Shown here in pieces: positions 1-7,661 of a stretch of 40,433 nt of DNA. Origin of the DNA: Clostridia bacterium (GTDB lineage: Bacteria > Bacillota > Clostridia > Oscillospirales > Butyricicoccaceae). The DNA lies in contig JAJPXP010000029.1 of NCBI GenBank assembly GCA_021205365.1, forward strand, positions 1 through 40,433, in the 5' to 3' direction. A model generated the notes under the pieces. The model was not told where the DNA came from and ran no database searches. It worked only from the letters and a program-made list of their open reading frames with translations. The position numbers and the translations under genes were made by a program. Position 1 is the first letter of the stretch; each line of letters starts with the position of its first letter.

Positions 1-7
1 GTCCTAT

Positions 8-49
8 GCCCTTCTAGGGCTTACTCAAACCACTAGTTTACTAGTGGTT
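8..49. repeat. two tandem inverted repeats, possible IS200/IS605-type end
   Basis: Two hairpins stand side by side. The first is GCCCT-TCT-AGGGC (8-20). The second is AACCACTAG-TTTA-CTAGTGGTT (28-49), with perfect 9-bp arms. The spacer between them contains TTAC directly followed by TCAA (21-28). Subterminal hairpins next to such tetranucleotides are typical of IS200/IS605 single-strand transposon ends. No transposase lies in the window, so this would be a remnant, a PATE-like element or the edge of an element to the left. A transcription terminator is less likely because no T-tract follows. Confidence 0.45.
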
Positions 50-140
50 ATGATTGCAACAAAGAGAAGATGGCCGGAATGCATGCAGCTCCATGTTATA
101 CGGCGTAATTGTATAATGTGTTCATAAAAAAACGAAAGAT

Positions 141-169
141 TTGACATATGTTGCAAAAAGGTTTAAGAT
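141..169 (+). promoter_or_regulatory. sigma-A promoter of the HgdB-like operon
   Basis: TTGACA (141-146), a 17-bp spacer and TAAGAT (164-169) form a near-consensus vegetative promoter. Transcription would start near 176 and leave a leader of about 95 nt before the start codon at 271. Confidence 0.6.
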
Positions 170-270
170 ATTTTTTCAGTACAAAGCAAAAAGAGTTGTA
201 CACGTATGGATAAAAGTAAAATACTGTATTGTATGGTATTATTGCAGTATAGAAAAGAAAGCAGGATAGA

Positions 271-1548
271 ATGGATATAGTAGATACCTTTGGACACTAT
301 GTGGAGCAGTTTAGCGAAACCAGTCCGGCACGCGCCCGCTGGCTGCTGAGAAAGGGCTGGGAAGTACAGAAGTTGCGCCAGAAAGCAACAACAGATAAAA
401 AGCTGATTCCTGCAGACCGATATCTGGCAGCGCTTATGATGGATACTATGATTGCACCGTTAAAGGACCCGAAAAATTCCGCCATTGTCAGCATCTTCAC
501 ACCGTGTGAAATGCTGCAGGAGGTCGGTTTGAATCCATATAATGTGGAGGGCTTTTCCTGTTATCTGGCGGCGTCACACACTGAGCGCAGCTGTATCCAA
601 CAAGCGGAAAACAGCGGACTTTCTGAAACCCTTTGCAGCTATCATAAAACCTTTATCGGCGCGGCAGAAAAAGGTCTGCTGCCCAAGCCGAAGTGCATTG
701 TGTATACCAATCTGGTATGTGATGCCAATCTGGTGACATTCCGCAGGCTGGCAGAGCTGTTTGATGTCCCGTGCTTTGCCATTGATGTGCCGATGCAGCA
801 AAATGAAGAAAATGTTGCTTATGTTGCGGGCCAGCTGCGTGACCTTGCAGTTTATCTGGAAAACCAGACCGGAAGAAAAATCAATATAAATAAGCTGAAA
901 GAACGTGTTGCACGTACCCGGCAAACCATGCGGAATTATGAAGCATTCCAGCGCAAGCGTGCAGATAAATACATTCCGGCTGATTTGGTATCTCCCTTGT
1001 ATGCAGGTATGACGGGCAATATTCTGCTTGGAACAAAGGAAGAGCATCGTTATACGCAGATGCTGTTGCATGATGTGGAAAAAGCACCAGCAGCGAAGGG
1101 CAAACGGATTTACTGGATGCATACCATCCCATACTGGTCCGCCGCAGTTGCACAGCAGCTGCGTTTTCAGGAGGATGCACAGATTGTCGGCTGTGAATTG
1201 GCACATAATTATCCGCCAGATCTGGAATTTGATCCGGAGCATCCGTTTGAAGCCATGGCAAAACGTATGGTGTACCATTCCCTGAATGGCAGCATCAGCC
1301 GGCGTATAGAAGCCGGGATTTGTCATGCGAAAACTGCAAAAGCAGATGGTGCAGTATGGTTTGCACACTGGGGCTGTAAACATACGCTTGGCGGTGCACA
1401 GCTGGCAAAGAAACGGTTTGAGGAAGCTGGTATTCCGCTGCTGATTCTGGATGGTGACGGCTGTGACCGAAGCCATGGCGGCGAAGGCCAGACCGCTACC
1501 CGTCTCGGTGCGTTTCTTGAAATGCTGGGAGGTACGGAATTTGAATAA
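271..1548 (+). CDS. 2-hydroxyacyl-CoA dehydratase subunit D family protein (HgdB/YjiM-like)
   Basis: This 425-aa protein belongs to the HgdB/BcrB family, in which Cys residues hold iron-sulfur clusters. Those clusters are activated by an ATP-driven electron donor for difficult reductions such as 2-hydroxyacyl-CoA dehydration. Visible family features are FTPCEM (C79), a conserved Cys in TNLVCDANL (C150), HWGCKHTLGG (C369) and GDGCDRSHGGEGQTATR (C398). The next gene overlaps by 8 nt and supplies a second HgdB-like domain fused to the activator, so the two products probably form one complex. No CoA-transferase or acyl-CoA dehydrogenase gene lies nearby. The substrate is therefore unknown, and a role like the double-cubane cluster proteins or E. 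coli YjiM is as likely as a fermentative dehydratase. Confidence 0.85.
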   Translation: MDIVDTFGHYVEQFSETSPARARWLLRKGWEVQKLRQKATTDKKLIPADRYLAALMMDTMIAPLKDPKNSAIVSIFTPCEMLQEVGLNPYNVEGFSCYLAASHTERSCIQQAENSGLSETLCSYHKTFIGAAEKGLLPKPKCIVYTNLVCDANLVTFRRLAELFDVPCFAIDVPMQQNEENVAYVAGQLRDLAVYLENQTGRKININKLKERVARTRQTMRNYEAFQRKRADKYIPADLVSPLYAGMTGNILLGTKEEHRYTQMLLHDVEKAPAAKGKRIYWMHTIPYWSAAVAQQLRFQEDAQIVGCELAHNYPPDLEFDPEHPFEAMAKRMVYHSLNGSISRRIEAGICHAKTAKADGAVWFAHWGCKHTLGGAQLAKKRFEEAGIPLLILDGDGCDRSHGGEGQTATRLGAFLEMLGGTEFE

Positions 1549-3202
1549 CAAGACATCTTATGTATGCAAATATACCCCAATAGAACTGCTGCAGGCATTT
1601 GGTGGTGTATGCGAAAATCTGAACAGCATGCCGGAAGGCTTTGAACTGGCAGATCAGATTGCACATCCCAATATCTGCGGCTTTGGCAAGGCATTGCTGG
1701 AAGCGGTTATGGGTGGCAAGGTAAAGGAGCTGGTGCTGGTCAACTGCTGTGATACCATTCGCAGTGTATATGATGTGCTGGAAGCCTCCGGCAAGTTGGA
1801 TTTCCTATATATCATTGATATGCTGCATTGCAGTGATGCCTGCAGCCGGGAACGTACTGCGGTACAGCTCAAAGGGCTGGCAAGGGCATATGGCGCATAT
1901 AAAGGAAAGGCATTTGATGAAGCAAAATTCCGTGCGGCATTTATACCGCCCAAAAGGCTCCATGAGCCGTATCTGACTGTACTTGGTGCCCGTATGGGTA
2001 CTGAACTGTTTGAAATGGTACAGAAATCAATGCCGCTGCCTGTGGAAAACAACAGCTGCGTCAATAACCGTTCTGTGGGTACATTACAGCCGCCGGAGGG
2101 CGCAGATTTTCATGAGCTGATGGACTGGTATGCAGGGGAGCTGCTGCATCAGGTTCCCTGTATGCGTATGATGGATAACACTGGAAGAAAGCAGCTGTAT
2201 CATGATCCGAATTTAAAGGGAATCATTTATCACACGGTGAAATTCTGTGATTTCTACAGCTTTGAATATGCGGATATCAAGCATCATTCGAATTTGCCGC
2301 TGCTGAAGATTGAATCGGACTATACGGTACAGAGCAGCGGACAGCTGCTGACACGTCTGGAAGCGTTTGCCGAGAGTATTGATCCGGCACAGTTTGAAGG
2401 AAAGGAAAAGAAAATGGGCAAGGGCTATGTTGCAGGCATTGACAGCGGTTCCACCAGTACGGATGTTGTCATTTTAAATAAGAAAAAGGAAATCATAACC
2501 GGAATTATCCTGCCGACAGGCGCAGGTGCTGCAATTGGTGCAGAACGCGCATTGGAAGAAGCATTGAAGGCTGCAAAGCTGGAGCGTGAGGATATTGATG
2601 CACTGGTTACCACAGGTTATGGTCGTACAGCCATTGAGGATGGCGACAGGAGTATTACGGAAATCACCTGCCATGCTCGTGGCGCACACTATCTGGACCC
2701 GGAAGTGCGTACAGTTGTAGATATCGGCGGACAGGACAGCAAAGTAATCCGTTTGGATGAAAACGGCGCCGTGGTCAATTTTGTCATGAATGACAAGTGT
2801 GCGGCAGGTACGGGACGGTTTCTGGAAATGATGGCAAGAACCATGGAGATGAGTCTGGACAAAATGAGTGTTACCGGGTTACAATATGACGAGGATATCA
2901 CTATTTCCAGCATGTGCACGGTATTTGCAGAATCCGAAGTTGTTTCCTTGATTGCACAGAACAAGAAGACCGACGATATTGTCCATGGACTGAACAAAGC
3001 AGTTGCTTCCAAAACGGCTTCTCTGGCAAAGAGAGTCGGCGGCGAAGAGAAATATATGATGACCGGCGGTGTTTCTAAAAATCAGGGACTTGTTAAGACC
3101 TTGGAAGAAAAGCTTGGTACAAAGCTTTTCATCAGTGATAAGGCACAGCTGTGCGGCGCGCTGGGTGCGGCATTGTTTGCTGCAGATATGGTAGTTGAAT
3201 AA
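1541..3202 (+). CDS. HgdB-like domain fused to HgdC-type ATPase activator (acyl-CoA dehydratase activase)
   Basis: This 553-aa fusion starts at TTG 1541, eight bases after GGGAGG (1527-1532), which sits inside the end of the preceding gene. The overlap is 8 nt, so translation is probably coupled. Residues 1 to about 290 are HgdB-like, including the GIIYHTVKFCDFYSFEY and LPLLKIESDYT blocks. Residues 292-553 are a BcrAD/BadFG-type ATPase: phosphate loop GIDSGSTSTD, then VDIGGQDSK, then NDKCAAGTGRFL. C420 and C459 are 39 residues apart, matching the C127/C166 spacing that binds the bridging [4Fe-4S] cluster in HgdC. The ATPase would pass a low-potential electron to the HgdB partners. Activators are normally separate proteins of about 260 aa, so the fusion is unusual. 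Confidence 0.85.
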   Translation: MNNKTSYVCKYTPIELLQAFGGVCENLNSMPEGFELADQIAHPNICGFGKALLEAVMGGKVKELVLVNCCDTIRSVYDVLEASGKLDFLYIIDMLHCSDACSRERTAVQLKGLARAYGAYKGKAFDEAKFRAAFIPPKRLHEPYLTVLGARMGTELFEMVQKSMPLPVENNSCVNNRSVGTLQPPEGADFHELMDWYAGELLHQVPCMRMMDNTGRKQLYHDPNLKGIIYHTVKFCDFYSFEYADIKHHSNLPLLKIESDYTVQSSGQLLTRLEAFAESIDPAQFEGKEKKMGKGYVAGIDSGSTSTDVVILNKKKEIITGIILPTGAGAAIGAERALEEALKAAKLEREDIDALVTTGYGRTAIEDGDRSITEITCHARGAHYLDPEVRTVVDIGGQDSKVIRLDENGAVVNFVMNDKCAAGTGRFLEMMARTMEMSLDKMSVTGLQYDEDITISSMCTVFAESEVVSLIAQNKKTDDIVHGLNKAVASKTASLAKRVGGEEKYMMTGGVSKNQGLVKTLEEKLGTKLFISDKAQLCGALGAALFAADMVVE

Positions 3203-3226
3203 AATACATCATCCAGAGGAAAAGCT

Positions 3227-3766
3227 ATGGGACATTTTTACTTTGTACGCCACGGACAGACTGTGTGGAACGTAGAAAACAAAATCTGTGGCGCAACAGA
3301 TATTGAACTGACAGAAAACGGCCATCAGCAGGCAATGGATACCGGAAAGGAAATCCTGCGGCAGGGGATTCATGTGGATGAAATTTTGTATTCCCCACTG
3401 GTGCGTGCAGCAGAAACCGCACGGCATATTTCCGAAATGACTGGTATTCCCATGCGTGCAGAACCACGTCTGATAGAGCAGTGCTTTGGCAAATGGGAAG
3501 CCACACCAAGAGACGGCGCGGATTTCCATGAGGCAAAGAAGGCATTTGCATCCCGCTATGAAGGCGGGGAATCCATGCTGCATGTGGCACAGCGCATATA
3601 TAATCTGCTGGATGATATCAAGGCGGAATCCGAGCAGAAAACGTACCTTCTAGTAGCCCATAACGGTATTGCACGTGTGGTGGAATCTTATTTCTACGAT
3701 ATGACCAATGAAGAATATTCCTGTTTTGGCGTGAAGAACTGCGAAATCCGTCGCTATGACTTTTAA
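3227..3766 (+). CDS. histidine phosphatase family protein (phosphoglycerate mutase-like)
   Basis: This 179-aa cytosolic phosphohydrolase starts with FYFVRHGQTVWN, the RHG catalytic motif (His 9 phospho-acceptor). The second conserved His is in LLVAHNGIAR. It has the usual length for the GpmB/CobC branch. The ribosome-binding site AGAGGAAAAGCT precedes ATG 3227, and the gene lies 24 bp after the fusion gene, probably in the same transcript. CobC (alpha-ribazole phosphatase) and general metabolite phosphatases cannot be told apart by sequence here. No cobalamin genes are nearby, so CobC is not assigned. Confidence 0.85.
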   Translation: MGHFYFVRHGQTVWNVENKICGATDIELTENGHQQAMDTGKEILRQGIHVDEILYSPLVRAAETARHISEMTGIPMRAEPRLIEQCFGKWEATPRDGADFHEAKKAFASRYEGGESMLHVAQRIYNLLDDIKAESEQKTYLLVAHNGIARVVESYFYDMTNEEYSCFGVKNCEIRRYDF

Positions 3767-3895
3767 GATTATTTTAAGATAAAATAGCTATAATTTTTAA
3801 GAATAAATCGATAAAATTTGGTTATGAGCTGAAAGGAGAATCCTATATCGAAGGAGAGCAAGTAGTATAGATATGAAGTGAATGGAGGAGATTGC

Positions 3896-4654
3896 ATGAA
3901 GCAGGCTATCGATGAACCCTATAGGTGTTTTAATCGTGATGTTGTAAAATATATTGCTATGTTTACAATGCTGCTGAATCATATTGCTACGATTTTCTTG
4001 CAGTCAGGTACATGGCTGTGTGAGATATTTTTGGCAATCGGCTATTTCACAGCTGTTGTAATGATTTATTTTTTAGTGGAAGGCTTCTACCATACTCACT
4101 CGAAAAAAGCTTATATTTCACGATTGTTCTTGTTTGCTGTAATTTCTGAAATCCCATATTGCTTAGCTTTTACAGAAAAAGGGATTATTACATTTTGCGG
4201 ACTAAATATGCTTTTTACGCTGTGTCTGTGTTTTGGTTGGATTTGGATTACAGATACTGTCAAAAGTAAAAAGTTAAAAGTATGTTTGGCATTGGGAATT
4301 ATTTTATTGAGCGTTCTGTGCAGCTGGGCAATATTGGCGCCAATCTATACCGGATTGTTTGTTTGGGCGAGAAACTCTGATAAAAAGACTAAAATTGCTT
4401 TTGGAATCGCTGTGCTGCTGTTTGGTATTATTAACCTTTTGGGTGGAATTGGCAGATTTCCCTTGACCACGAATATACTGTATGCTGTTCTGGCTGTGAT
4501 TGGAATCGGCTTAGCAGGTATTTGTATTGTATTCTTGTATAATGGAAAAAGAATGAAAACAGGACGCACTTTCTCCAAATGGTTTTTCTATACATTTTAT
4601 CCTGCTCATTTACTGATCTTGGGAATCATCCGGATTGCAATGCAAATGCATTAA
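3896..4654 (+). CDS. TraX-family integral membrane protein
   Basis: This 252-aa protein has about eight hydrophobic segments. The ending KWFFYTFYPAHLLILGIIRIAM is typical of the TraX family, whose founder N-acetylates F pilin. The start ATG 3896 follows GGAGGAG (3884-3890) at ideal spacing; an upstream in-frame GTG at 3878 has no such site. A TATAAT box at 3789-3794 may be the -10 of its own promoter, but no good -35 is seen. No conjugation gene is nearby. As with most chromosomal TraX homologues in Clostridia, it is more likely a membrane acyltransferase acting on cell-surface material than a pilin modifier. Confidence 0.75.
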   Translation: MKQAIDEPYRCFNRDVVKYIAMFTMLLNHIATIFLQSGTWLCEIFLAIGYFTAVVMIYFLVEGFYHTHSKKAYISRLFLFAVISEIPYCLAFTEKGIITFCGLNMLFTLCLCFGWIWITDTVKSKKLKVCLALGIILLSVLCSWAILAPIYTGLFVWARNSDKKTKIAFGIAVLLFGIINLLGGIGRFPLTTNILYAVLAVIGIGLAGICIVFLYNGKRMKTGRTFSKWFFYTFYPAHLLILGIIRIAMQMH

Positions 4655-4700
4655 GTTTTAGTCTATAGGGCTGAAGAATCAAAATGGAATCCACGACAGC

Positions 4701-4732
4701 AAAAAAGGGGAAAACCGGATGGTTTTCCCCTT
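4701..4732 (-). terminator. Rho-independent terminator of the DUF4317 gene
   Basis: AAGGGGAAAACC (4705-4716) pairs perfectly with GGTTTTCCCCTT (4721-4732) around a GGAT loop. The A-run at 4701-4706 is a T-tract when read on the minus strand, so the site ends transcription of the minus-strand gene to its right. It may also stop plus-strand readthrough from the TraX gene, but no T-run follows on that side. Confidence 0.85.
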
Positions 4733-4752
4733 ACTGATATGTTATAGCTATT

Positions 4753-5901
4753 TTATACCAAACATTCCTCGGACTGCTCGAACTGGATGCTGACGCCATT
4801 GACTTCTACACTATCTTCTGCACGGATTAAAATATATTTCATGCCATCAATGATTTTGGTTTGTACCAAATCACGTGCTTCCGGCTTTACTTTAATTGTA
4901 ATTTCCGGCAGCTTGACGTCAAAATGCTGGTTGTCAATGATATTTTTAGGGCTGACAGCCTGGTTCGCGCCAAATTCTGCGTCAAATTGTTCGCGGAAAG
5001 CTTCCCTATGCGGTTCAGATACACCGCATTCATCCAGGATATCTTCCACGATTTCACGATGAATCATCAATGGCTCGGGCACCTTGCTTTCCTTGTGCAT
5101 GTCGATCAGATTGCTGAGCTGCTCATGGACGGCCTGTACCACTTCCATACTGCATTCCTCTTCCAGGGAATTGGAGAGAACCGCTTCGAAGCTGCTTTTC
5201 TGTTCCGCAGCAGGCTTTGGAACATCGGTATGAAAAATGGTTTCAATAAATGGCGTGGCTGTGTCATCGGTGTTTTTGGTATAACACAGTGCATTGTACA
5301 GGTTGGTACTCCGGTCATCAAAAGCAGGGAACAGGAATCCGAGCTGGGGAGGAGATACCAGCCAGTCGCCTGCAAAGGTATGGAACTGCTGTTCGTTGTA
5401 GTCATAACCCAATCCCGGTTTGGTTTTCTTTACCGGAGCGATACTGCAGATAATATGGGAATAGACTTCAGAGCTGTCCTCCAGCTCTACATCATCCTTG
5501 GCCTTATAAGGTACGTCATAGGAATTATGTGCCAGAAGAATCAGGTAATTTTCTTCAAAAGAAACGCAGGAAATGACTTTATCATAGAAGCTTTGCAGTA
5601 TATCACTGTCCTCAAGCCTGGTTTCCCGCAGCTTCATCAGAAGCCCGTGTTCTTCACTGTCCAGAACCTGTTGGTTGCTGAACGCGATATCAACCAGATT
5701 TTTTCCCAGTGTACCGGATAGGGATTTTTTCAGCAGATTTAAATATGCTTCGGCTTCTTCCTGTGTAGCAAGCCCAAGGGACTGGGAAAAGGTGGAAACA
5801 ATGGAACGGTTTTCATTGACATAACAGCCATAAACTCTGGTAATGTTATTTCGGTCAGGGCGGAGCTGGCGGCGCAGCTCTGCAATTTCCTTTTCATTCA
5901 T
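4753..5901 (-). CDS. DUF4317 family protein
   Basis: This 382-aa soluble protein has no signal peptide or membrane segment. The beginning MNEKEIAELRRQLRPDRNNITRVYGCYVNE is the signature of DUF4317, a family common in gut Clostridia and without known function. The start was placed at 5901 (minus strand) because AGGAGAT lies just upstream; 34 further in-frame codons upstream have no ribosome-binding site. It stands alone between two terminators, so it is a single-gene transcript. Confidence 0.8.
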   Translation of the reverse strand: MNEKEIAELRRQLRPDRNNITRVYGCYVNENRSIVSTFSQSLGLATQEEAEAYLNLLKKSLSGTLGKNLVDIAFSNQQVLDSEEHGLLMKLRETRLEDSDILQSFYDKVISCVSFEENYLILLAHNSYDVPYKAKDDVELEDSSEVYSHIICSIAPVKKTKPGLGYDYNEQQFHTFAGDWLVSPPQLGFLFPAFDDRSTNLYNALCYTKNTDDTATPFIETIFHTDVPKPAAEQKSSFEAVLSNSLEEECSMEVVQAVHEQLSNLIDMHKESKVPEPLMIHREIVEDILDECGVSEPHREAFREQFDAEFGANQAVSPKNIIDNQHFDVKLPEITIKVKPEARDLVQTKIIDGMKYILIRAEDSVEVNGVSIQFEQSEECLV

Positions 5902-5986
5902 AGAACTATCTCCTGTATGTAAAATCAAACGAGCGGTATTATTGTACAGCGTGGCAATAGAAGTTGTCCACACATGATATGCATGT

Positions 5987-6017
5987 AAAAGAAAACCCTG
6001 CACAGGCGTACAGGGTT
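5987..6017 (-). terminator. Rho-independent terminator of the lipoprotein gene
   Basis: AACCCTG (5994-6000) and CAGGGTT (6011-6017) form a 7-bp stem with a 10-nt loop. Read on the minus strand it is followed by a T-rich run (plus strand AAAAGAAAA, 5987-5995). It lies a few bases after the stop codon of the lipoprotein gene. Confidence 0.75.
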
Positions 6018-6021
6018 ATTT

Positions 6022-6639
6022 TTATTCTGGTTCAGCAGAACCTGCAGGTAACGTTTCCGGTGAAAGACCAGCGATGTCAAATGTCCGGATCAAAGCATCT
6101 GCGGTACTATCACGCAGATCGTGAACCTTCAGATAAACAGGAAGTTCTGTGGACTCCAGTTTATAATACCCTGCACAGGTAATTGTTTCGCCAGGCTTAA
6201 TTAACGTCAGCATAGCAGAATATGCTGCATCGGATTTTTCAGGAGTTGTATATGCAAGTGGTTCATCATATGTTCCTGTTTCATCCTGATAAGCATTGGG
6301 AATCACTGTTGTGCTGAATGAAGCAGCAGATTTTGATTTATTTTCAAACAAATATTCTATACGCAGAGCTGGATCACCATTGATATCCTGTGTAAGGCTG
6401 TAGCCGATTACTGTAATGGTGCAGTCGCGATAAGTACGGACATTTGGATCGGCGTTTTCCGCTGCAGAGCCTGAGCCCTGTGATGATCCGGGTTCGGGAA
6501 TTTCGGGTTTTATCACAGCTGAGCCGCTGCCGGTATCCGGCTGAACGGCAGAGCCCTGTGGGGCCGCTGTTGTGCTGCTACAGGCAGTCAGAGTAAGACC
6601 AAGAAAACAGGTCACAAGAAATGCGCCCAGCTTTTTCAT
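6022..6639 (-). CDS. lipoprotein with DUF5067 domain
   Basis: This 205-aa secreted lipoprotein has N-terminus MKKLGAFLVTCFLGLTLTAC, a lipoprotein signal with lipobox LTAC and Cys 20 as the lipidated residue. A low-complexity Ser/Gly/Pro linker of about 45 residues follows, then a beta-rich domain (IEYLFENKSKSAASF, then AYQDE) resembling DUF5067. The start at 6639 follows GGAGGA; a second ATG 12 bases upstream overlaps that site and is less likely. It would sit on the outer face of the membrane. The function of DUF5067 is unknown. Confidence 0.8.
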   Translation of the reverse strand: MKKLGAFLVTCFLGLTLTACSSTTAAPQGSAVQPDTGSGSAVIKPEIPEPGSSQGSGSAAENADPNVRTYRDCTITVIGYSLTQDINGDPALRIEYLFENKSKSAASFSTTVIPNAYQDETGTYDEPLAYTTPEKSDAAYSAMLTLIKPGETITCAGYYKLESTELPVYLKVHDLRDSTADALIRTFDIAGLSPETLPAGSAEPE

Positions 6640-6675
6640 AACAGATTCCTCCATATGTGTTGAACGTCGCAATAT

Positions 6676-6704
6676 ATCATAACATTTTTTTAACATAGTT
6701 ACAA
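6676..6704 (-). promoter_or_regulatory. sigma-A promoter of the lipoprotein gene
   Basis: On the minus strand TTGTAA (6704-6699), a 17-bp spacer and TATGAT (6681-6676) lie about 37 bp upstream of the start codon at 6639. Confidence 0.55.
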
Positions 6705-6836
6705 GTATAAATTCAACGCAAATCGCAAATTTGTAAAGAAAACAACAAAAAAGAATCATGATATGCATAATTTCCTTTCCAAATAGAACAACCATGATCC
6801 AGCAAACGGGATATGTAGCCGCTTATGCGGCGGGGA

Positions 6837-7004
6837 TTACATGATATGCTCTTCTGCACAATTATCCAGTACGCGCACGCCCATTTCTTTTCTGGAAGCA
6901 ACCGGAAATTTCGCAATGCTTACATCATCAAATTTAGCGCACAGACGCTGCTGCGGATTGAGCCGCAGATCATCCGGCATATTCGGCTTCTTTTGCTCTG
7001 ACAT
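6837..7004 (-). CDS. small hypothetical protein (55 aa)
   Basis: A 55-aa product begins MSEQKKPNMPDDLRLNPQQR and ends NCAEEHIM. GGGGTGAT lies just upstream of the start at 7004. It is soluble and charged with no recognised motif. It has its own start signals and is divergent from the Rrf2 regulator gene. A short hairpin, GCCGC-TTAT-GCGGC (6818-6831), lies right after the stop but lacks a T-tract. The family is not recognised. Confidence 0.55.
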   Translation of the reverse strand: MSEQKKPNMPDDLRLNPQQRLCAKFDDVSIAKFPVASRKEMGVRVLDNCAEEHIM

Positions 7005-7109
7005 AAAATCACCCCAAAAACAGTATGCCGCAGTGAGGCCTGTATATCCATGGAAAGTGTTGGGTTTTTGTGTATGCGAAAAGATTTTCTGTAATTTTGA
7101 GAATTTCCA

Positions 7110-7138
7110 TTGAAAATATAGAAATCCTAGTGTATAAT
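7110..7138 (+). promoter_or_regulatory. sigma-A promoter of the Rrf2 regulator
   Basis: TTGAAA (7110-7115), a 17-bp spacer and TATAAT (7133-7138). The -10 box is embedded in an imperfect inverted repeat, ATCCTA (7124-7129) and TAGGGA (7138-7143), which could be an Rrf2 autoregulatory site (inference). Confidence 0.65.
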
Positions 7139-7159
7139 AGGGAATAGGAGGGAACCAAC

Positions 7160-7594
7160 ATGAGAGTTTCGACAAAAGGCAGATATGCACTTCGCCTGAT
7201 GCTTGATCTGGCGATTCACGATACAGGAGAAAACATTGCATTGAAGACAATCGCGAAGCGGCAGAATATCAGTGGAAAATATTTGGAACAGATTATTGGT
7301 ATTCTGGCAAAGTCTGGATTTGTAAAGAGTGTACGCGGTTCATCCGGTGGATACCGCCTTGCAAGATCACCGGAAGAATACACAGTTGGTGATATCCTTC
7401 GTTTGACCGAAGGTTCGCTGGCTCCGGTTGCCTGTGTCGAAGAAGGCGTGGAAAATTGCGCCAAAGCGGACAGCTGTGTTACGATGACAGTTTGGCGTGA
7501 ATTAAACGATGCGATCAATGGTGTCGTCGATCATATCACATTGGCAGACCTTGTAGAACGCAGTCAGGCACTAGGCGATTTTTATTCCATCTAA
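7160..7594 (+). CDS. Rrf2/IscR/CymR-family transcriptional regulator
   Basis: This 144-aa regulator starts MRVSTKGRYALRLMLDLA, the classic Rrf2 N-terminus. It has a winged helix (IAKRQNISGKYLEQIIGILAKSGFVKSVRG) and the wing motif SSGGYRLAR. Three Cys at 92, 100 and 106 correspond to the IscR [2Fe-2S] ligands, so it may sense iron-sulfur or redox status. CymR-type members control cysteine synthesis. The convergent neighbour is a serine acetyltransferase gene, which fits control of sulfur assimilation. The start follows AGGAGG. Cluster binding and targets are inferred. Confidence 0.88.
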   Translation: MRVSTKGRYALRLMLDLAIHDTGENIALKTIAKRQNISGKYLEQIIGILAKSGFVKSVRGSSGGYRLARSPEEYTVGDILRLTEGSLAPVACVEEGVENCAKADSCVTMTVWRELNDAINGVVDHITLADLVERSQALGDFYSI

Positions 7595-7616
7595 ATCGGT
7601 CAAAAACGAAAAAATT

Positions 7617-7643
7617 AGCCGGAGCAGTTAGACTGTTCCGGCT
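7617..7643. terminator. bidirectional terminator between rrf2 and cysE
   Basis: AGCCGGAGCAG (7617-7627) and CTGTTCCGGCT (7633-7643) form an 11-bp stem with one G-T pair and a 5-nt loop. An A-rich run on the left serves the minus strand and a short T-run on the right serves the plus strand, as expected between convergent genes. Confidence 0.8.
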
Positions 7644-7661
7644 TTCGTATTGTTATCGGAT

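Noticed and set aside
574-1551. 325-codon frame on the minus strand opposite the HgdB-like gene
   Set aside because: It is a shadow of a gene with clear family motifs. It has no ribosome-binding site and its composition is odd (many Cys, His and Ile).
4861-5721. 286-codon plus-strand frame opposite DUF4317
   Set aside because: It is antisense to a recognised family gene that has its own start signal and terminator. No protein family is recognisable in it.
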